64,000 nt of DNA from Sphingobium sp. TCM1 (GCF_001650725.1 NZ_LXVX01000011.1:1-64000); one strand, 5' to 3'. Counted from the first letter of the stretch, positions 33,414 to 42,730 are shown. Numbers and translations: made by a program. Notes: a model not told the origin generated them from the letters alone.

Positions 33414-35396
33414 ATGCCCAGCTTCCTTCGTGCGACATCTGCCATTTTTCTGGTGCTCTTCGGGTCGCAAGTCGAAGCGCGGGAGGCGCAACCCGTGCTG
33501 CAAAGCCGGGTTGCGTCCATTTTGTCGGCAGATGGCCTGAAATTCAGGGATCTCAACAAGAATGGCCAACTGGACCCTTATGAAGACTGGCGGCTCACGG
33601 CGGAGCGGCGGGCGAGCGACCTGACCGACCGGATGACGGTCGAGGAAAAGGTGGGCCTCATGATGTTCGCTTCGTTGTCCGGTTTTGCCGGGCCGGGAGG
33701 CGAAGTCATGGAGAAACTGGCACCGCCACCCCCGGGGGTTCTTAAATCCCCGGTCAATGTGCCTGGCGTTCCGGGCTTCGACCGCGTGGACAAGCCTTCG
33801 CCGCGTGCGCTCATCCTGGGCAAGCATGTCCGCTGGCTGGCGACTGCACCTGTCGGGTCGCCCGCCGATGCGGCGCGCTGGTCCAACGGCATTCAGGAAA
33901 TGGCGGAGCAGGACCGCCTGGGTATTCCTGTCGTGATCGGGTCCGACCCCACGCACACGACCAACCGTATGCCAGGAGGGGCCTTGCCGCCGCCGGATCG
34001 GATCAAGCCCATGTCGAGTTGGCCCGACCAGATCGGCTTTGGCGCCATCGGCGATCCGCAGGTCGTAGAGAAGTTCGGCAGGATTGCGGCGGCGGAATCC
34101 CGCGCGCTGGGCTATCGCGTCGTCATCAATCCGATGGCCGATACGGTGACCGAGCCACGCTGGAACCGCATTCCGGGCACTTTCGGCGAGGACGCCGACC
34201 TCAACGCCCGCCTGACCGCTGCTTTCATCAAGGGATTTCAGGGCGAGCGGATCGGCAGGGACAGTGTCCTGACCGTGGTCAAGCATTTCCCCGGTGATGG
34301 CCCGGTGGACGACGGGCTAGACCCGCACAACCCCTATGGCAAGAATTTCCAATATCCCGCCGGGCTGCAGGCTCTGCATCTCAAACCCTTTGCCGCCGCG
34401 ATCGAGGCGGGCACGGCGTCGATGATGACGGCCTATGGCGTGCCTACTGGGCTGGACACGGTTGCGAGCAGCTTTTCCAAGGCGGTCGTAACCGATTTGC
34501 TCCGCAGCAAGATGGGCTATGACGGCATCGTCGTCAGCGACTGGCTGCACGCCATGCCGTGGGGCGTGGAGCATCTGACCAAGCAGGAGCGCGAGGAGCG
34601 GATGGTGGCCGCCGGCGTCGACCAGTTCGGCGGCGAGCATGAAACCAGCTATATCGTCTCGTCGGTCAAGGCTGGGCGGGTGAGCGAAGCGCGTATCGAT
34701 CAGTCTGCGCGCCGTATCCTCACGCCCATGTTTGCCCTTGGCCTGTTTGAAAATCCCTATGTCGACGTCGAACAGGCGGGCCATATCGTCAACGCGCCCG
34801 ATTTCGTGGCGGCGGCGAATGATGCCCAGCGGCGCGCTGTCGTCCTTTTGAAGAACCGGCGCGGCGTGCTGCCGCTCAAGCCGGGCGCGAAGCTGCTGCT
34901 CAAGGGGTTCGCCAAGACGCCCGCCGTCTTCGATGGACGCATCGTGACCGATGCGAAGGCAGCCGACGTGATCATCGTCAAAGTGAACGCGCCCTATGTG
35001 GTGAACAAGAGCGGCGAGGCCTTCTTCAAGGAAACCCACGAAGGGCCGCTGGTGTTTGCCGGAGCCGACAATGCGGCCGAACTGACGATGATCCGCGAGG
35101 CTGCGGCAACGAAGAAGCCGGTGATCGTGGTCATGAGCATGGAACGCCCGGCCGTTCTGTCCGAATTTCTGGACAAGATCGACGGAATGGTCGCGACTTT
35201 CGGATCCGACGACGCCGCCGTCGCCGATGTGCTTTCCGGCAAGTTCGATCCCACGGGCAAGCTGCCGTTCGACCTTCCCGCCGATCAATCCTCCGTCGAA
35301 ACCCAGAAGGAAGACGCGCCGCACGACTTCGCGCGGACGCTTTTCCATCAGGGATTCGGCCTTTCCTACACTCAGCATCAGAAAAAGGGGCGATAG
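33414..35396 (+). CDS. Secreted glycoside hydrolase family 3 (beta-glucosidase-like)
   Basis: This 660-residue enzyme has a signal peptide (about 1-22, ending QVEA). The GH3 N-terminal TIM barrel carries the conserved KHFPGDG (K290, H291) and the nucleophile Asp in GIVVSDWLHA (about D376). The C-terminal alpha/beta sandwich is short (about 480-640). It should remove terminal beta-linked glucose or other sugars from glycosides in the periplasm. ATG 33414 is chosen (GAGG 6 bases upstream, proper signal peptide). Its place between a TonB receptor and cytoplasmic catabolic genes suggests the imported compound is a glycoside whose aglycone is then degraded. Confidence 0.88.
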   Translation: MPSFLRATSAIFLVLFGSQVEAREAQPVLQSRVASILSADGLKFRDLNKNGQLDPYEDWRLTAERRASDLTDRMTVEEKVGLMMFASLSGFAGPGGEVMEKLAPPPPGVLKSPVNVPGVPGFDRVDKPSPRALILGKHVRWLATAPVGSPADAARWSNGIQEMAEQDRLGIPVVIGSDPTHTTNRMPGGALPPPDRIKPMSSWPDQIGFGAIGDPQVVEKFGRIAAAESRALGYRVVINPMADTVTEPRWNRIPGTFGEDADLNARLTAAFIKGFQGERIGRDSVLTVVKHFPGDGPVDDGLDPHNPYGKNFQYPAGLQALHLKPFAAAIEAGTASMMTAYGVPTGLDTVASSFSKAVVTDLLRSKMGYDGIVVSDWLHAMPWGVEHLTKQEREERMVAAGVDQFGGEHETSYIVSSVKAGRVSEARIDQSARRILTPMFALGLFENPYVDVEQAGHIVNAPDFVAAANDAQRRAVVLLKNRRGVLPLKPGAKLLLKGFAKTPAVFDGRIVTDAKAADVIIVKVNAPYVVNKSGEAFFKETHEGPLVFAGADNAAELTMIREAAATKKPVIVVMSMERPAVLSEFLDKIDGMVATFGSDDAAVADVLSGKFDPTGKLPFDLPADQSSVETQKEDAPHDFARTLFHQGFGLSYTQHQKKGR

Positions 35397-35402
35397 TCCG
35401 AC

Positions 35403-37091
35403 ATGCAGAATTTAGCCGCCGTCATGGATGACAACGCGGGTGCGGAACAGGCGGTCGAGCAGTCCACCGTTGGCGACGTGATCGTCCGTCTGCTGGAACA
35501 TTGGGGCATCAGCCACGCCTTTGGCGTCATCAGCATCCATAATATGCCCATCCTCGATCCGCTGGGGGAACGCGGCAACATCCGCTTCATCCCGGCGCGG
35601 GGCGAGGCAGGCGGCCTCAACATGGCCGACGCCCATGCGCGCGTCACTGGCAATCTGGGCGTTGCCTTCACCAGTACCGGGACGGCGGCGGGCAATGCCG
35701 CGGGCGCCATGGTCGAGGCGCTGACCGCCGGCTCGCCGGTGATGCACATCACCGGGCAGGTGAAGCTGGAGCATCTGGACCGCAACCGCGCCTATATCCA
35801 CGAAGCGCCCGCGCAGATGGACATGCTGCGCGCCGTGTCGAAGGCCGCCTATCGCATCACCTCGCCCGACCAGCTGGTCGCGACGATGGTGGAGGCGGCG
35901 GAAAATGCCCTGTCCGCGCCGACCGGGCCGGTCAGCATCGAAATCCCGTGGGATGTGCAGGGCATGGCGATGGCTGTGCCTGCGGAGCTGCCCGCGCTGC
36001 AACCGCGCCGTCCCGCGCCGCTGGAGGCGGACATCGATGCGCTGTTCGAAAGGCTGGCGAAGGCGCGCCGCCCGTTCCTGATGCTGGGCGGCGGCGCACG
36101 TGGCGCGGAGGAAGAGGCCAGGGCGCTCGCCGACCTTGGCATCCCCGTCGTCACCACGACCCAGGGGCGCGGCATCCTGTCCGAACTTCATCCCATGTCG
36201 CTGGGCGCGTTCAATTGCACGCCACAGATCCAGGCGCTTTATGACAGCGCTGACCTGATGATCGTCGCCGGGTCGCGCCTGCGCGGCAACGAAACCTGGA
36301 CCTACAAGCTGCGCCTGCCCCGTCCGCTGGCGGTGATTGACGTCGATGCGACGGCCGACGGCCGGACCTATGAGAATGACCAGTTCCTCCATGGTGACGT
36401 GAAGGCCGTGCTGGCAGGGCTGGTCGCTCGCGCGCAGGGCAGGCTCGACATCGACACCGCGCTGGCGAGCGAGATCGCTGTGGCCCGCGATGAGATGCAG
36501 GCTGCGCTGCGCAAGGGACTGGGCGCCTATGACGCGCTGGTCGATGCGCTTCAGGCGCGGATGCCGGCCGATGCGGCATGGGTACGCGACGTAACCGTGT
36601 CGAACAGCACCTGGGGTAACCGCTATCTGCGCGTCGGCCACAGCCGCGCGGGCGTCCACGCCGTGGGCGGCGGCATCGGCCAGGGCCTGCCCATGGGCAT
36701 CGGCGCGGCGCTCGGATCGCAGGACGGCGCGGTCGTGCTGTCGGGCGACGGCGGCCTTAACCTTTGCCTGGGCGAACTGGCGACTATGGCGGAAGAACAG
36801 CCCAACATGGTCCTCGTGCTGATGAACGATGCGGGCTATGGCGTCATCCGCAACATTCAGGACGTCGACTATGGCGGCCGCAAGCATTTTTCCAACATCC
36901 TGGTTCCCGACTTTGGCGGGATCGCGGCTTCCCTGGGCCTGCGGCATGAAAAGGTGACGTCGGTGGAAGATTTCGGCGCTGCGTTCGACCGCGCGAAACT
37001 GGCGGGCGGCGCGGCCATCGTGGAGGTCGACATGGTCGCGATCGGCCCTTATCCTGTCCGCTTCGCCGGTCCGCCCAAGCTGGAGAAGTGA
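35403..37091 (+). CDS. Thiamine diphosphate-dependent enzyme (acetolactate synthase/benzoylformate decarboxylase superfamily)
   Basis: This is a 562-residue protein with three ThDP domains. The N-terminal PYR domain has the activating Glu in ARGEAGGLNMADA, the central domain follows with LGGGARGAEEEA, and the C-terminal PP domain has the Mg/ThDP motif GDGGLNLCLGELAT ending in NDAGYG. It could decarboxylate a 2-oxo acid or join/cleave C-C bonds. It starts 6 bases after the GH3 stop and overlaps the AspDH-like gene. The next genes (AspDH-like, ALDH) suggest the aldehyde produced is oxidised to the acid. The exact reaction is unresolved. Confidence 0.88.
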   Translation: MQNLAAVMDDNAGAEQAVEQSTVGDVIVRLLEHWGISHAFGVISIHNMPILDPLGERGNIRFIPARGEAGGLNMADAHARVTGNLGVAFTSTGTAAGNAAGAMVEALTAGSPVMHITGQVKLEHLDRNRAYIHEAPAQMDMLRAVSKAAYRITSPDQLVATMVEAAENALSAPTGPVSIEIPWDVQGMAMAVPAELPALQPRRPAPLEADIDALFERLAKARRPFLMLGGGARGAEEEARALADLGIPVVTTTQGRGILSELHPMSLGAFNCTPQIQALYDSADLMIVAGSRLRGNETWTYKLRLPRPLAVIDVDATADGRTYENDQFLHGDVKAVLAGLVARAQGRLDIDTALASEIAVARDEMQAALRKGLGAYDALVDALQARMPADAAWVRDVTVSNSTWGNRYLRVGHSRAGVHAVGGGIGQGLPMGIGAALGSQDGAVVLSGDGGLNLCLGELATMAEEQPNMVLVLMNDAGYGVIRNIQDVDYGGRKHFSNILVPDFGGIAASLGLRHEKVTSVEDFGAAFDRAKLAGGAAIVEVDMVAIGPYPVRFAGPPKLEK

Positions 37092-37093
37092 CC

Positions 37094-37891
37094 ATGGCAG
37101 CGCGCGCGCCCATCCGGATTGCCTTCATCGGTGACGGCGGCATTTCGCGGTCCGTCCGCGAAACACTGGCGGAAACCGGGACGCCCTTCACCGTCTCAGC
37201 GATCCTGTCGCATCGGACCGAGGGGCAGGGCATCGAGCAGGGCGTCGGCACGCTGGCGGCGTTGTTGGAAACCCGGCCCGACCTGGTCGTGGAATGTGCC
37301 GGCCATGGCGCGGTCATCGCCCATGCCGCCACGATCCTGGAGGCGGGTGTTCCGCTGATGATCGTGTCGATCGGATCGCTGGCCGATGCCGACCTGCTGG
37401 CCCGGCTGCGACAGGCAGCCGAAGCGGGGAACAGCCGTATCATCCTGGCGGCCGGCGCGATGGCGGGGATCGACGCCCTGTCGGCGGCGCGACTCGGCGG
37501 CCTCAGCCGAGTGGTCTATCGCGGTCGCAAGCCCCCGGCAGCCTGGTGCGGCACACCTGCGGAACAATTGTTCGATCTGGATAATCTGGACATGCCCAAG
37601 ATTTTCTATCGTGGCTCAGCGCGAGAGGCGGCGCTCACCTATCCCAAAAACTCCAATGTCGCGGCGACCATCGCCTTGGCCGGCATTGGCTTCGACCGGA
37701 CCGAAGTGGAACTGGTCGCCGACCCAACGGTGGAAAAGAACATTCATGAACTGATGTTCGAGGGCGAAGACGGCCGCTTCGACATCACCATCTGTGGCGC
37801 CCCGTCCAAAGCCAATCCCAAGACGTCGGCCTTGACCGCGCACAGCATCGCGCGCCTGATTGCTGGCATGGCGTCGCCCATCGTCATCTGA
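37094..37891 (+). CDS. L-aspartate dehydrogenase family protein (NadX-like)
   Basis: This 265-residue NAD(P)-dependent enzyme has the Rossmann start RIAFIGDGGISRSV. It carries family-specific segments: YPKNSNVAATIALAGIG, the catalytic-type His in EKNIHELMFEG, and NPKTSALTAHSIAR at the C-terminus. Characterised members deaminate aspartate to oxaloacetate or iminoaspartate. Here it lies inside a catabolic operon with ThDP and ALDH genes, so a different amino- or hydroxy-acid substrate is possible. ATG 37094 has GGAGAAG 5 bases upstream; GTG 37088 overlaps the previous stop. Confidence 0.85.
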   Translation: MAARAPIRIAFIGDGGISRSVRETLAETGTPFTVSAILSHRTEGQGIEQGVGTLAALLETRPDLVVECAGHGAVIAHAATILEAGVPLMIVSIGSLADADLLARLRQAAEAGNSRIILAAGAMAGIDALSAARLGGLSRVVYRGRKPPAAWCGTPAEQLFDLDNLDMPKIFYRGSAREAALTYPKNSNVAATIALAGIGFDRTEVELVADPTVEKNIHELMFEGEDGRFDITICGAPSKANPKTSALTAHSIARLIAGMASPIVI

Positions 37892-37908
37892 AACGGACTC
37901 AAGCGCAA

Positions 37909-39393
37909 ATGATGGATTTTTCGGAAATCTTCGTCGGCGGCCAATGGCGTGCTGGCGGCGGCGGCCAGGCCGACAGCATCAATCCCGCAGACGGATCGCT
38001 GGTAGCGCGTCATGGCGTCGCCAGCGTCGCGGATGTGGCGGAGGCGGTCGAGGCGGGACAGCGGGCGGTCGCCGACCCGGAATGGCGCACCATGCTGCCC
38101 CATGTTCGCGCACGGTTGCTCCACCGGATCGGCGACGCCATCGAAGCGCAGGCCGAGCACATCGCCGCTTTGCAAACCGCAGATACCGGAAAGACGCTGA
38201 CCGAAACCAGGGCGCTGGCTCTGTCGGCAGCTGGCACATTTCGTTATACCGCTGCGGCGCTCGAAACGCTGGACGATGCGCTGACCACGCCGCGCGGTCC
38301 TTATCTCACCATGTCGGTGCATGAACCGATCGGCATTGTCGGGGCGATTACCCCTTGGAATTCTCCTATCGCCAGCGATGCGCAAAAGGTCGCACCGGCG
38401 CTGGCGGCGGGCAATGCCGTGCTGCTGAAACCCGCCGAATGGACGTCGCTTGTCTCGCTCAAATTCGCGCGCATCGTAGAAGAGGCGGGCCTGCCGCGAG
38501 GGCTTCTGTCGGTGCTGCCCGGGCCGGGTGCGACCGTGGGGGATGCTATCGTCCGTCATCCCGGCGTGGGCAAGATCAGTTTCACTGGCGGCACAGTGAC
38601 CGGCAAGCGCATTGCCGCTATCGCAGGTGGAAAGCTGATGCCGGTATCCTTGGAGCTGGGTGGCAAGTCGCCCACCATCGTCCTGCCCGACGCCGACATT
38701 GATCATGCCATCGCGGGCATACTGTTCGGCATCTTCAGTTCAACGGGGCAATCCTGCATCGCCGGATCGCGGCTGTTCGTGCACCGGTCCATATATCCCG
38801 ATTTCATGGCGCGGCTGGTGGCGGCGACGCAGGCCCTGCGCGTCGGGCGCGGCACGGACGGCAGCACGCAGGTCGGGCCGCTGGTTGCCTTCGCGCATCG
38901 CGACAAGGTCGCCGCCCATGTCGAGGCGGCGAAGGCGGCTGGCGCCACCCTGCTGTGCGGTGGTCAGGCACCGCAGGGTGAGGGCTATGACAAGGGCGCC
39001 TTCTATCTGCCCACGATCCTGGCCGATGTCGATCATGGCGCGGCTATCTGTCAGGAGGAGGTGTTCGGGCCGGTATTGGTCGCTATCGCTTTTGATGACG
39101 AGGAGCATCTGATCGCGCAGGCCAATAACAGCGTTTATGGCCTGGCGTGTGGTATCTGGACCCGCGATTTCGCGAAAGCCTATGCGCTCGCTCGCCGGAT
39201 CGCAGCCGGCACGGTCTGGATCAACACCTACAAGCAATTCAGCATTTCGACGCCCTTTGGCGGCGTCAGGGAAAGCGGCCTTGGCCGGGAAAAGGGGCGA
39301 GAGGGAATCCGCGCCTACATGCAGCAAAAGAGCCTCTACTGGGGCCTGAACGACCAACCTTTGCCTTGGGCCACGCCCAAAACTGCTCTATAG
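37909..39393 (+). CDS. NAD(P)-dependent aldehyde dehydrogenase
   Basis: This 494-residue ALDH shows ITPWNSPIASD, FTGGTVTGKRI for cofactor binding, the general base Glu in SLELGGKSP, and catalytic Cys in GQSCIAGSR. The GDxGTxG-like and C-terminal FGGVRESGLGREKG segments are intact. It is last of the GH3-ThDP-AspDH-ALDH operon and would oxidise an aldehyde, perhaps the ThDP product, to a carboxylate. Start ATG 37909 (a second ATG at 37912). It is followed after 17 bases by an IclR regulator. Confidence 0.9.
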   Translation: MMDFSEIFVGGQWRAGGGGQADSINPADGSLVARHGVASVADVAEAVEAGQRAVADPEWRTMLPHVRARLLHRIGDAIEAQAEHIAALQTADTGKTLTETRALALSAAGTFRYTAAALETLDDALTTPRGPYLTMSVHEPIGIVGAITPWNSPIASDAQKVAPALAAGNAVLLKPAEWTSLVSLKFARIVEEAGLPRGLLSVLPGPGATVGDAIVRHPGVGKISFTGGTVTGKRIAAIAGGKLMPVSLELGGKSPTIVLPDADIDHAIAGILFGIFSSTGQSCIAGSRLFVHRSIYPDFMARLVAATQALRVGRGTDGSTQVGPLVAFAHRDKVAAHVEAAKAAGATLLCGGQAPQGEGYDKGAFYLPTILADVDHGAAICQEEVFGPVLVAIAFDDEEHLIAQANNSVYGLACGIWTRDFAKAYALARRIAAGTVWINTYKQFSISTPFGGVRESGLGREKGREGIRAYMQQKSLYWGLNDQPLPWATPKTAL

Positions 39394-39410
39394 CCCGCCT
39401 GATTTTGTAG

Positions 39411-40241
39411 ATGAACAGGGGTTTTGCAGGAATGGACTCTGAGGACGCGAAGGCTGATCTGGACGAGCGGTATATCGTGCCTGGTCTTCAGCGAGGGCTC
39501 CAGATGCTGCAGACCTTCACCCGCGACCGCCAGCAGCAGACTGTCGCGGATATGGCCAAGGCTGTAGGAGTAACCCGTTCAACGGCATTCCGGATCGTCT
39601 ATACGCTGGAGGCCCTGGGATTTCTGCGTCGGCTGCCCGACACGCATCGCTATCATTTGGGTAGCCGGGTGCTCGAGCTTGGCTACAGCTTTCTGGCCGG
39701 TAAGGATCTGATCGAGATCGCCAATCCCGTGCTGAAGCATTTGCGCGACGAAACCCAGGCATCGTCTCATCTGGCCATCCGCGAAGGTCGGGACGTTGTC
39801 TATGTCGCTCGGTTTCAGGGCAATACCAGCCTGATCAGCGCCATGACGGTGGGTTCGCGACTGCCCGCCCATGCGACGGCGCCCGGCCGAGTGATGTTGA
39901 CGGGCTTGCCGCTGGCGGAAGTCGTGACCCTGTATGGGGATTATGACTTCGAAACTTACACCCCGCAGACGCCCAAGAGCATGGGCGAATTGGTCAGCCT
40001 GGTCGAGCAGGACCGGAAGCAGGGTAGCGTAGTAAGCTGGGGTTTCTATGAACCAGACGTTGCCAGCACCGCTGCACCGGTCTTCAACGCGGCCGGAAAG
40101 ATGGAGGCCGCCGTGTCAGTCGCGTGCCCGATCAAGACCTATGACCGCGAGGCCTTCGAAGTGCGTGTCCGCCGCAAGGTGGAGGAGGCCGCTGCGGAAA
40201 TCTCGCGGGCGCTGGGCTATCGCGCCGATGAGGCGGCCTGA
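39411..40241 (+). CDS. IclR family transcriptional regulator
   Basis: This 276-residue regulator has the N-terminal winged HTH (about 25-90: VPGLQRGLQMLQTF, VTRSTAFRIVYTLEALGFL) and the IclR effector domain (SSHLAIREGRDVVYV, SRLPAHATAPGRVML). IclR proteins of this type (PcaR, PobR) activate or repress aromatic-catabolic operons on binding a pathway compound. ATG 39411 gives a 20-residue leader; ATG 39432 is an alternative with AGGGG 10 bases upstream. It ends the GH3-ThDP-AspDH-ALDH set and likely controls it. A second IclR protein is encoded at 44119-44907. Confidence 0.9.
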   Translation: MNRGFAGMDSEDAKADLDERYIVPGLQRGLQMLQTFTRDRQQQTVADMAKAVGVTRSTAFRIVYTLEALGFLRRLPDTHRYHLGSRVLELGYSFLAGKDLIEIANPVLKHLRDETQASSHLAIREGRDVVYVARFQGNTSLISAMTVGSRLPAHATAPGRVMLTGLPLAEVVTLYGDYDFETYTPQTPKSMGELVSLVEQDRKQGSVVSWGFYEPDVASTAAPVFNAAGKMEAAVSVACPIKTYDREAFEVRVRRKVEEAAAEISRALGYRADEAA

Positions 40242-40244
40242 AGC

Positions 40245-41060
40245 CTAGAACTGATCGATCTGCGCCTTCAGGTTTTCGAGAAAGCTGAGCATGGAGGCGG
40301 CGGGGTCACTCGCCTTCTGGTGCAACACGGTGATGCCCCAATGTTCCAGCACGGTGTCCTGAACCGGATCTTCGCGCGCAGTGAAGACGAATGACGCCGG
40401 GCGATCCCGCTCCCGCCCGGACTCGCGCCATGTCTGCCATAGTTTGTACAGCGTCATGCGGATGTTGAGGTCCGATACGCTGTAACCGATGAATAACAGG
40501 GTGCGGCCAAAAGTATCGGCTTTGAACTTGATGTCGAGCGGCGTTTCGGAAATCAGCCGTTTGAAATAGTCGGTTTCGGCCAGGACCAGGGACTCATCGT
40601 CGTCGAAGTCGCCATGAAACTTCACGATTTGGGGAAGGCCGTTGTCGGCGTTCACAATGTCACTGGTGTTGGCGACCTTCACAAAATCACGTTGCGCCAG
40701 CCGATAGGCGATTTCCAGATTATTGTCGTAATTGGTGGTGTAGATGATCGGAAAATCAAGTTCCACGATGATGTCATGGATGCGCGATTCGCGCACTCGT
40801 TCCGCCGAGACGGTCCAGGTGCGGTCCATCCAACTGCGCAGCGGACCAATGCTGCCATGTTTGAGCCGGTAATATTCGGCCAGCGTCTGATAGGTCCAAG
40901 CCGGCTTCTCGGCATAGGGTAAGTCGAGGTCCGCTCGCATATGGTCTATCAATTCCGACCAGGATGGAAGGCCCACGCTCATCGAAACGCCAGCGCCGGC
41001 AAACAGGATGGCGCGCCGATCCTTGACTGCTTTGGCCAGCTTTTCCATCGTTGATGTCAT
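40245..41060 (-). CDS. SIR2-like domain protein
   Basis: This 271-residue protein has a SIR2-type Rossmann start AILFAGAGVSMSVGLPSW, then IIYTTNYDN (NAD-pocket TTNYD), KFHGDFDDDESLV (the catalytic-type His in FHG) and LLFIGYSVSDLN. This is the SIR2_2 domain pattern found in many phage-defence NADases (for example ThsA, DSR) and some stand-alone proteins, not a histone-deacylase sirtuin. No other defence domain is fused. ATG 41060 overlaps the MFS stop (ATGA), so it is translationally coupled to a carrier gene. NAD-dependent activity is likely; the role is unknown. Confidence 0.78.
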   Translation of the reverse strand: MTSTMEKLAKAVKDRRAILFAGAGVSMSVGLPSWSELIDHMRADLDLPYAEKPAWTYQTLAEYYRLKHGSIGPLRSWMDRTWTVSAERVRESRIHDIIVELDFPIIYTTNYDNNLEIAYRLAQRDFVKVANTSDIVNADNGLPQIVKFHGDFDDDESLVLAETDYFKRLISETPLDIKFKADTFGRTLLFIGYSVSDLNIRMTLYKLWQTWRESGRERDRPASFVFTAREDPVQDTVLEHWGITVLHQKASDPAASMLSFLENLKAQIDQF

Positions 41061-42328
41061 GCCAGTGCCTTTTTCGACCTGTGCATGGTCGGAACGAAGC
41101 GAACGGGATAGGGGGCAAGCCGGCTGAGCAGCAGGCACGCCATCGCCATCGCGGCTGAGCCGGCGATCATTGGCGCCTGATAGCCGCCGGTAAGATCGCG
41201 GCCGAAGCCGAACAGGGCCGGCCCGGCCGAAGCCCCGATCAGGAAGATGGCGAGCAGGTCGCCATATATCGCGCCGAAGCAGCGCTGACCGAAATAGCGC
41301 GAGATGAAGAGGGCGATCACGTCGCTTTCTGCGCCGAAGCCAAGGCCGATGGTCAGGGCCACCAGCGCCAGCAGGCCGACTGAATGGGTGTCGCCTACAA
41401 AGGCCGCCAGGATGAATCCCGCTGCGGACATGGCGAAGAAGCAGATCGCAACGCGCGGGACGAAGAAGTGGTCTGCCAGAGCGCCCACAAGCACGCGGCC
41501 GAAGATGGTGGACAGGCCATAGGTCGACGCGACAATTGCCGCCTGCGCGGTCGGCAATCCGCGATCGAGCGCCAGCAGGGCGATATGGGGCACTACTCCG
41601 GTCAGTGCCATCGACGCCAGCAGGATCGCGCTCGCCATGAGCCAAAAACTTCCGGTGCGTCGCGCTTCCGACAGGCTGAGGCCGTCGCCGTCCCCCTGTT
41701 TCGCAACAGCGTTCATATTGGGATGCGATAGCAGCAAATTCAGTAGGAAGGGAACGATAAGCAACGCGGCCATGGCGCACAGCGCCGGGCGCCAATCCAT
41801 GACCGCAAGCAGTTGGGCGACCAGCAACGGAATGACCGTATAGCCAAGGCCAAGGCCAGCCGCCGCGATGCCGACAGCCAGCCCGCGGCGCTGGATGAAC
41901 CAGCCGGTGATCAGCTTGGTATAGCTGATGCTCTGCGTGCCAACCGTGAGCGCGCCCCAGAGAAATGTCAGGCCATAGAACGCAAACAGCGACCCGCCGG
42001 TCAGCGAAAGGCCGAGAAATCCGGTCGCCAGCATGATCAGCGAGGGAAAGAGGACGGTCCTGACGCCCAGCCGGTCGATCAGCTGGCCGGTAAAGGATGA
42101 TGCCAGCACGCCAGCAATATTGAAAAAGGTGAGACTCAGCATGATGGCGCCGCGACCCCAGCCGAAGCTGTCCGCCAGATGCGGTGCGAACAGACCTAGA
42201 GACCCGAAGATCATCGGCCCGGGACTGAATGCCAGCCCAACAACGGCTGCAAGAAGCACGCGCCAGCCCGGAAAGGACAGAGAGGATTCGCGGACGGGAT
42301 AGGAACTATTCATGGGGCTGCTGCTCAT
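41057..42328 (-). CDS. MFS transporter
   Basis: This 423-residue protein has about 12 membrane helices in two halves. Features include GQLIDRLGVRTVLFPS (MFS loop 2-3 motif variant), GWFIQRRGLAVGIAAAGLGLG (typical of OFA/monocarboxylate-type carriers) and GRVLVGALADHFFVPRVA in the second half. It probably moves an organic acid or pathway intermediate. The start at 42328 has no clear ribosome site, and an in-frame ATG at 42313 is possible. It overlaps the downstream SIR2-like gene and is divergent from the Rieske operon at 42760. Confidence 0.85.
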   Translation of the reverse strand: MSSSPMNSSYPVRESSLSFPGWRVLLAAVVGLAFSPGPMIFGSLGLFAPHLADSFGWGRGAIMLSLTFFNIAGVLASSFTGQLIDRLGVRTVLFPSLIMLATGFLGLSLTGGSLFAFYGLTFLWGALTVGTQSISYTKLITGWFIQRRGLAVGIAAAGLGLGYTVIPLLVAQLLAVMDWRPALCAMAALLIVPFLLNLLLSHPNMNAVAKQGDGDGLSLSEARRTGSFWLMASAILLASMALTGVVPHIALLALDRGLPTAQAAIVASTYGLSTIFGRVLVGALADHFFVPRVAICFFAMSAAGFILAAFVGDTHSVGLLALVALTIGLGFGAESDVIALFISRYFGQRCFGAIYGDLLAIFLIGASAGPALFGFGRDLTGGYQAPMIAGSAAMAMACLLLSRLAPYPVRFVPTMHRSKKALA

Positions 42329-42690
42329 AAATCAGATGCCAGTTTTATCGATTGGGTGCGAGAGCAGCAGATCGCCAGATCGCGATTTGGTGCGTGGGAG
42401 CTTGAGGTGCGAACCGGGATCCCGTCGAGTCGCTACGCGATCACGCCGGCGATCGAGGGCCGTGGCGCCATGTAAAAAGCGCGTAGCGTAGAGCATGGCC
42501 GGACGCCAAGGCGAGAAATCTGCGCCTACCTCAGCCATTTCGTGGCCATCGGAAATGCCGGTTTCGCTCATCTGGTCCACTCAACCTTCAGTTCACAATT
42601 GATCCGATGTCTCATATGCGAACTATCCACATTCCGTTGTCAAGCTGCATATGGCTGCGTTCGAATGATATGGCCAAAAAAAATCGATGT
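42329..42690. other. Divergent intergenic region, no gene recognised
   Basis: A minus-strand open frame (42332-42580) has no domain, and its composition resembles non-coding DNA. The rest is A+T-richer than the neighbours and likely carries promoters for the MFS gene and the Rieske operon. Confidence 0.4.
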
Positions 42691-42730
42691 TGACCCGGTT
42701 TGCCAAAAAGGCATAGGATCATTTTTGGCA
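42691..42730 (+). promoter_or_regulatory. Candidate promoter with overlapping inverted repeat for the Rieske operon
   Basis: TTGACC (42691) and TAGGAT (42715) are spaced by 18 bases. A perfect 9-bp inverted repeat, TGCCAAAAA (42702-42710) and TTTTTGGCA (42722-42730), straddles the -10. A regulator bound there would block or align RNA polymerase. The IclR protein encoded in the same operon (44119) is the obvious candidate. Confidence 0.5.

Noticed and set aside
35412..36947. Minus-strand open frame of 511 codons
   Set aside because: Antisense shadow of the ThDP enzyme; no recognisable protein features.
41061..41795. Long N-terminal extension of the SIR2-like protein
   Set aside because: It runs antiparallel-frame through the MFS gene and is Arg/Pro-rich; the real start is ATG 41060 with ATGA overlap.
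40245..42328. Complete anti-phage island around the SIR2-like gene
   Set aside because: No second defence gene (TIR, Argonaute, helicase, restriction enzyme) is adjacent; only the MFS carrier is coupled.
42332..42580. 82-codon minus-strand frame
   Set aside because: No similarity or structure recognised; lies in a divergent promoter region.
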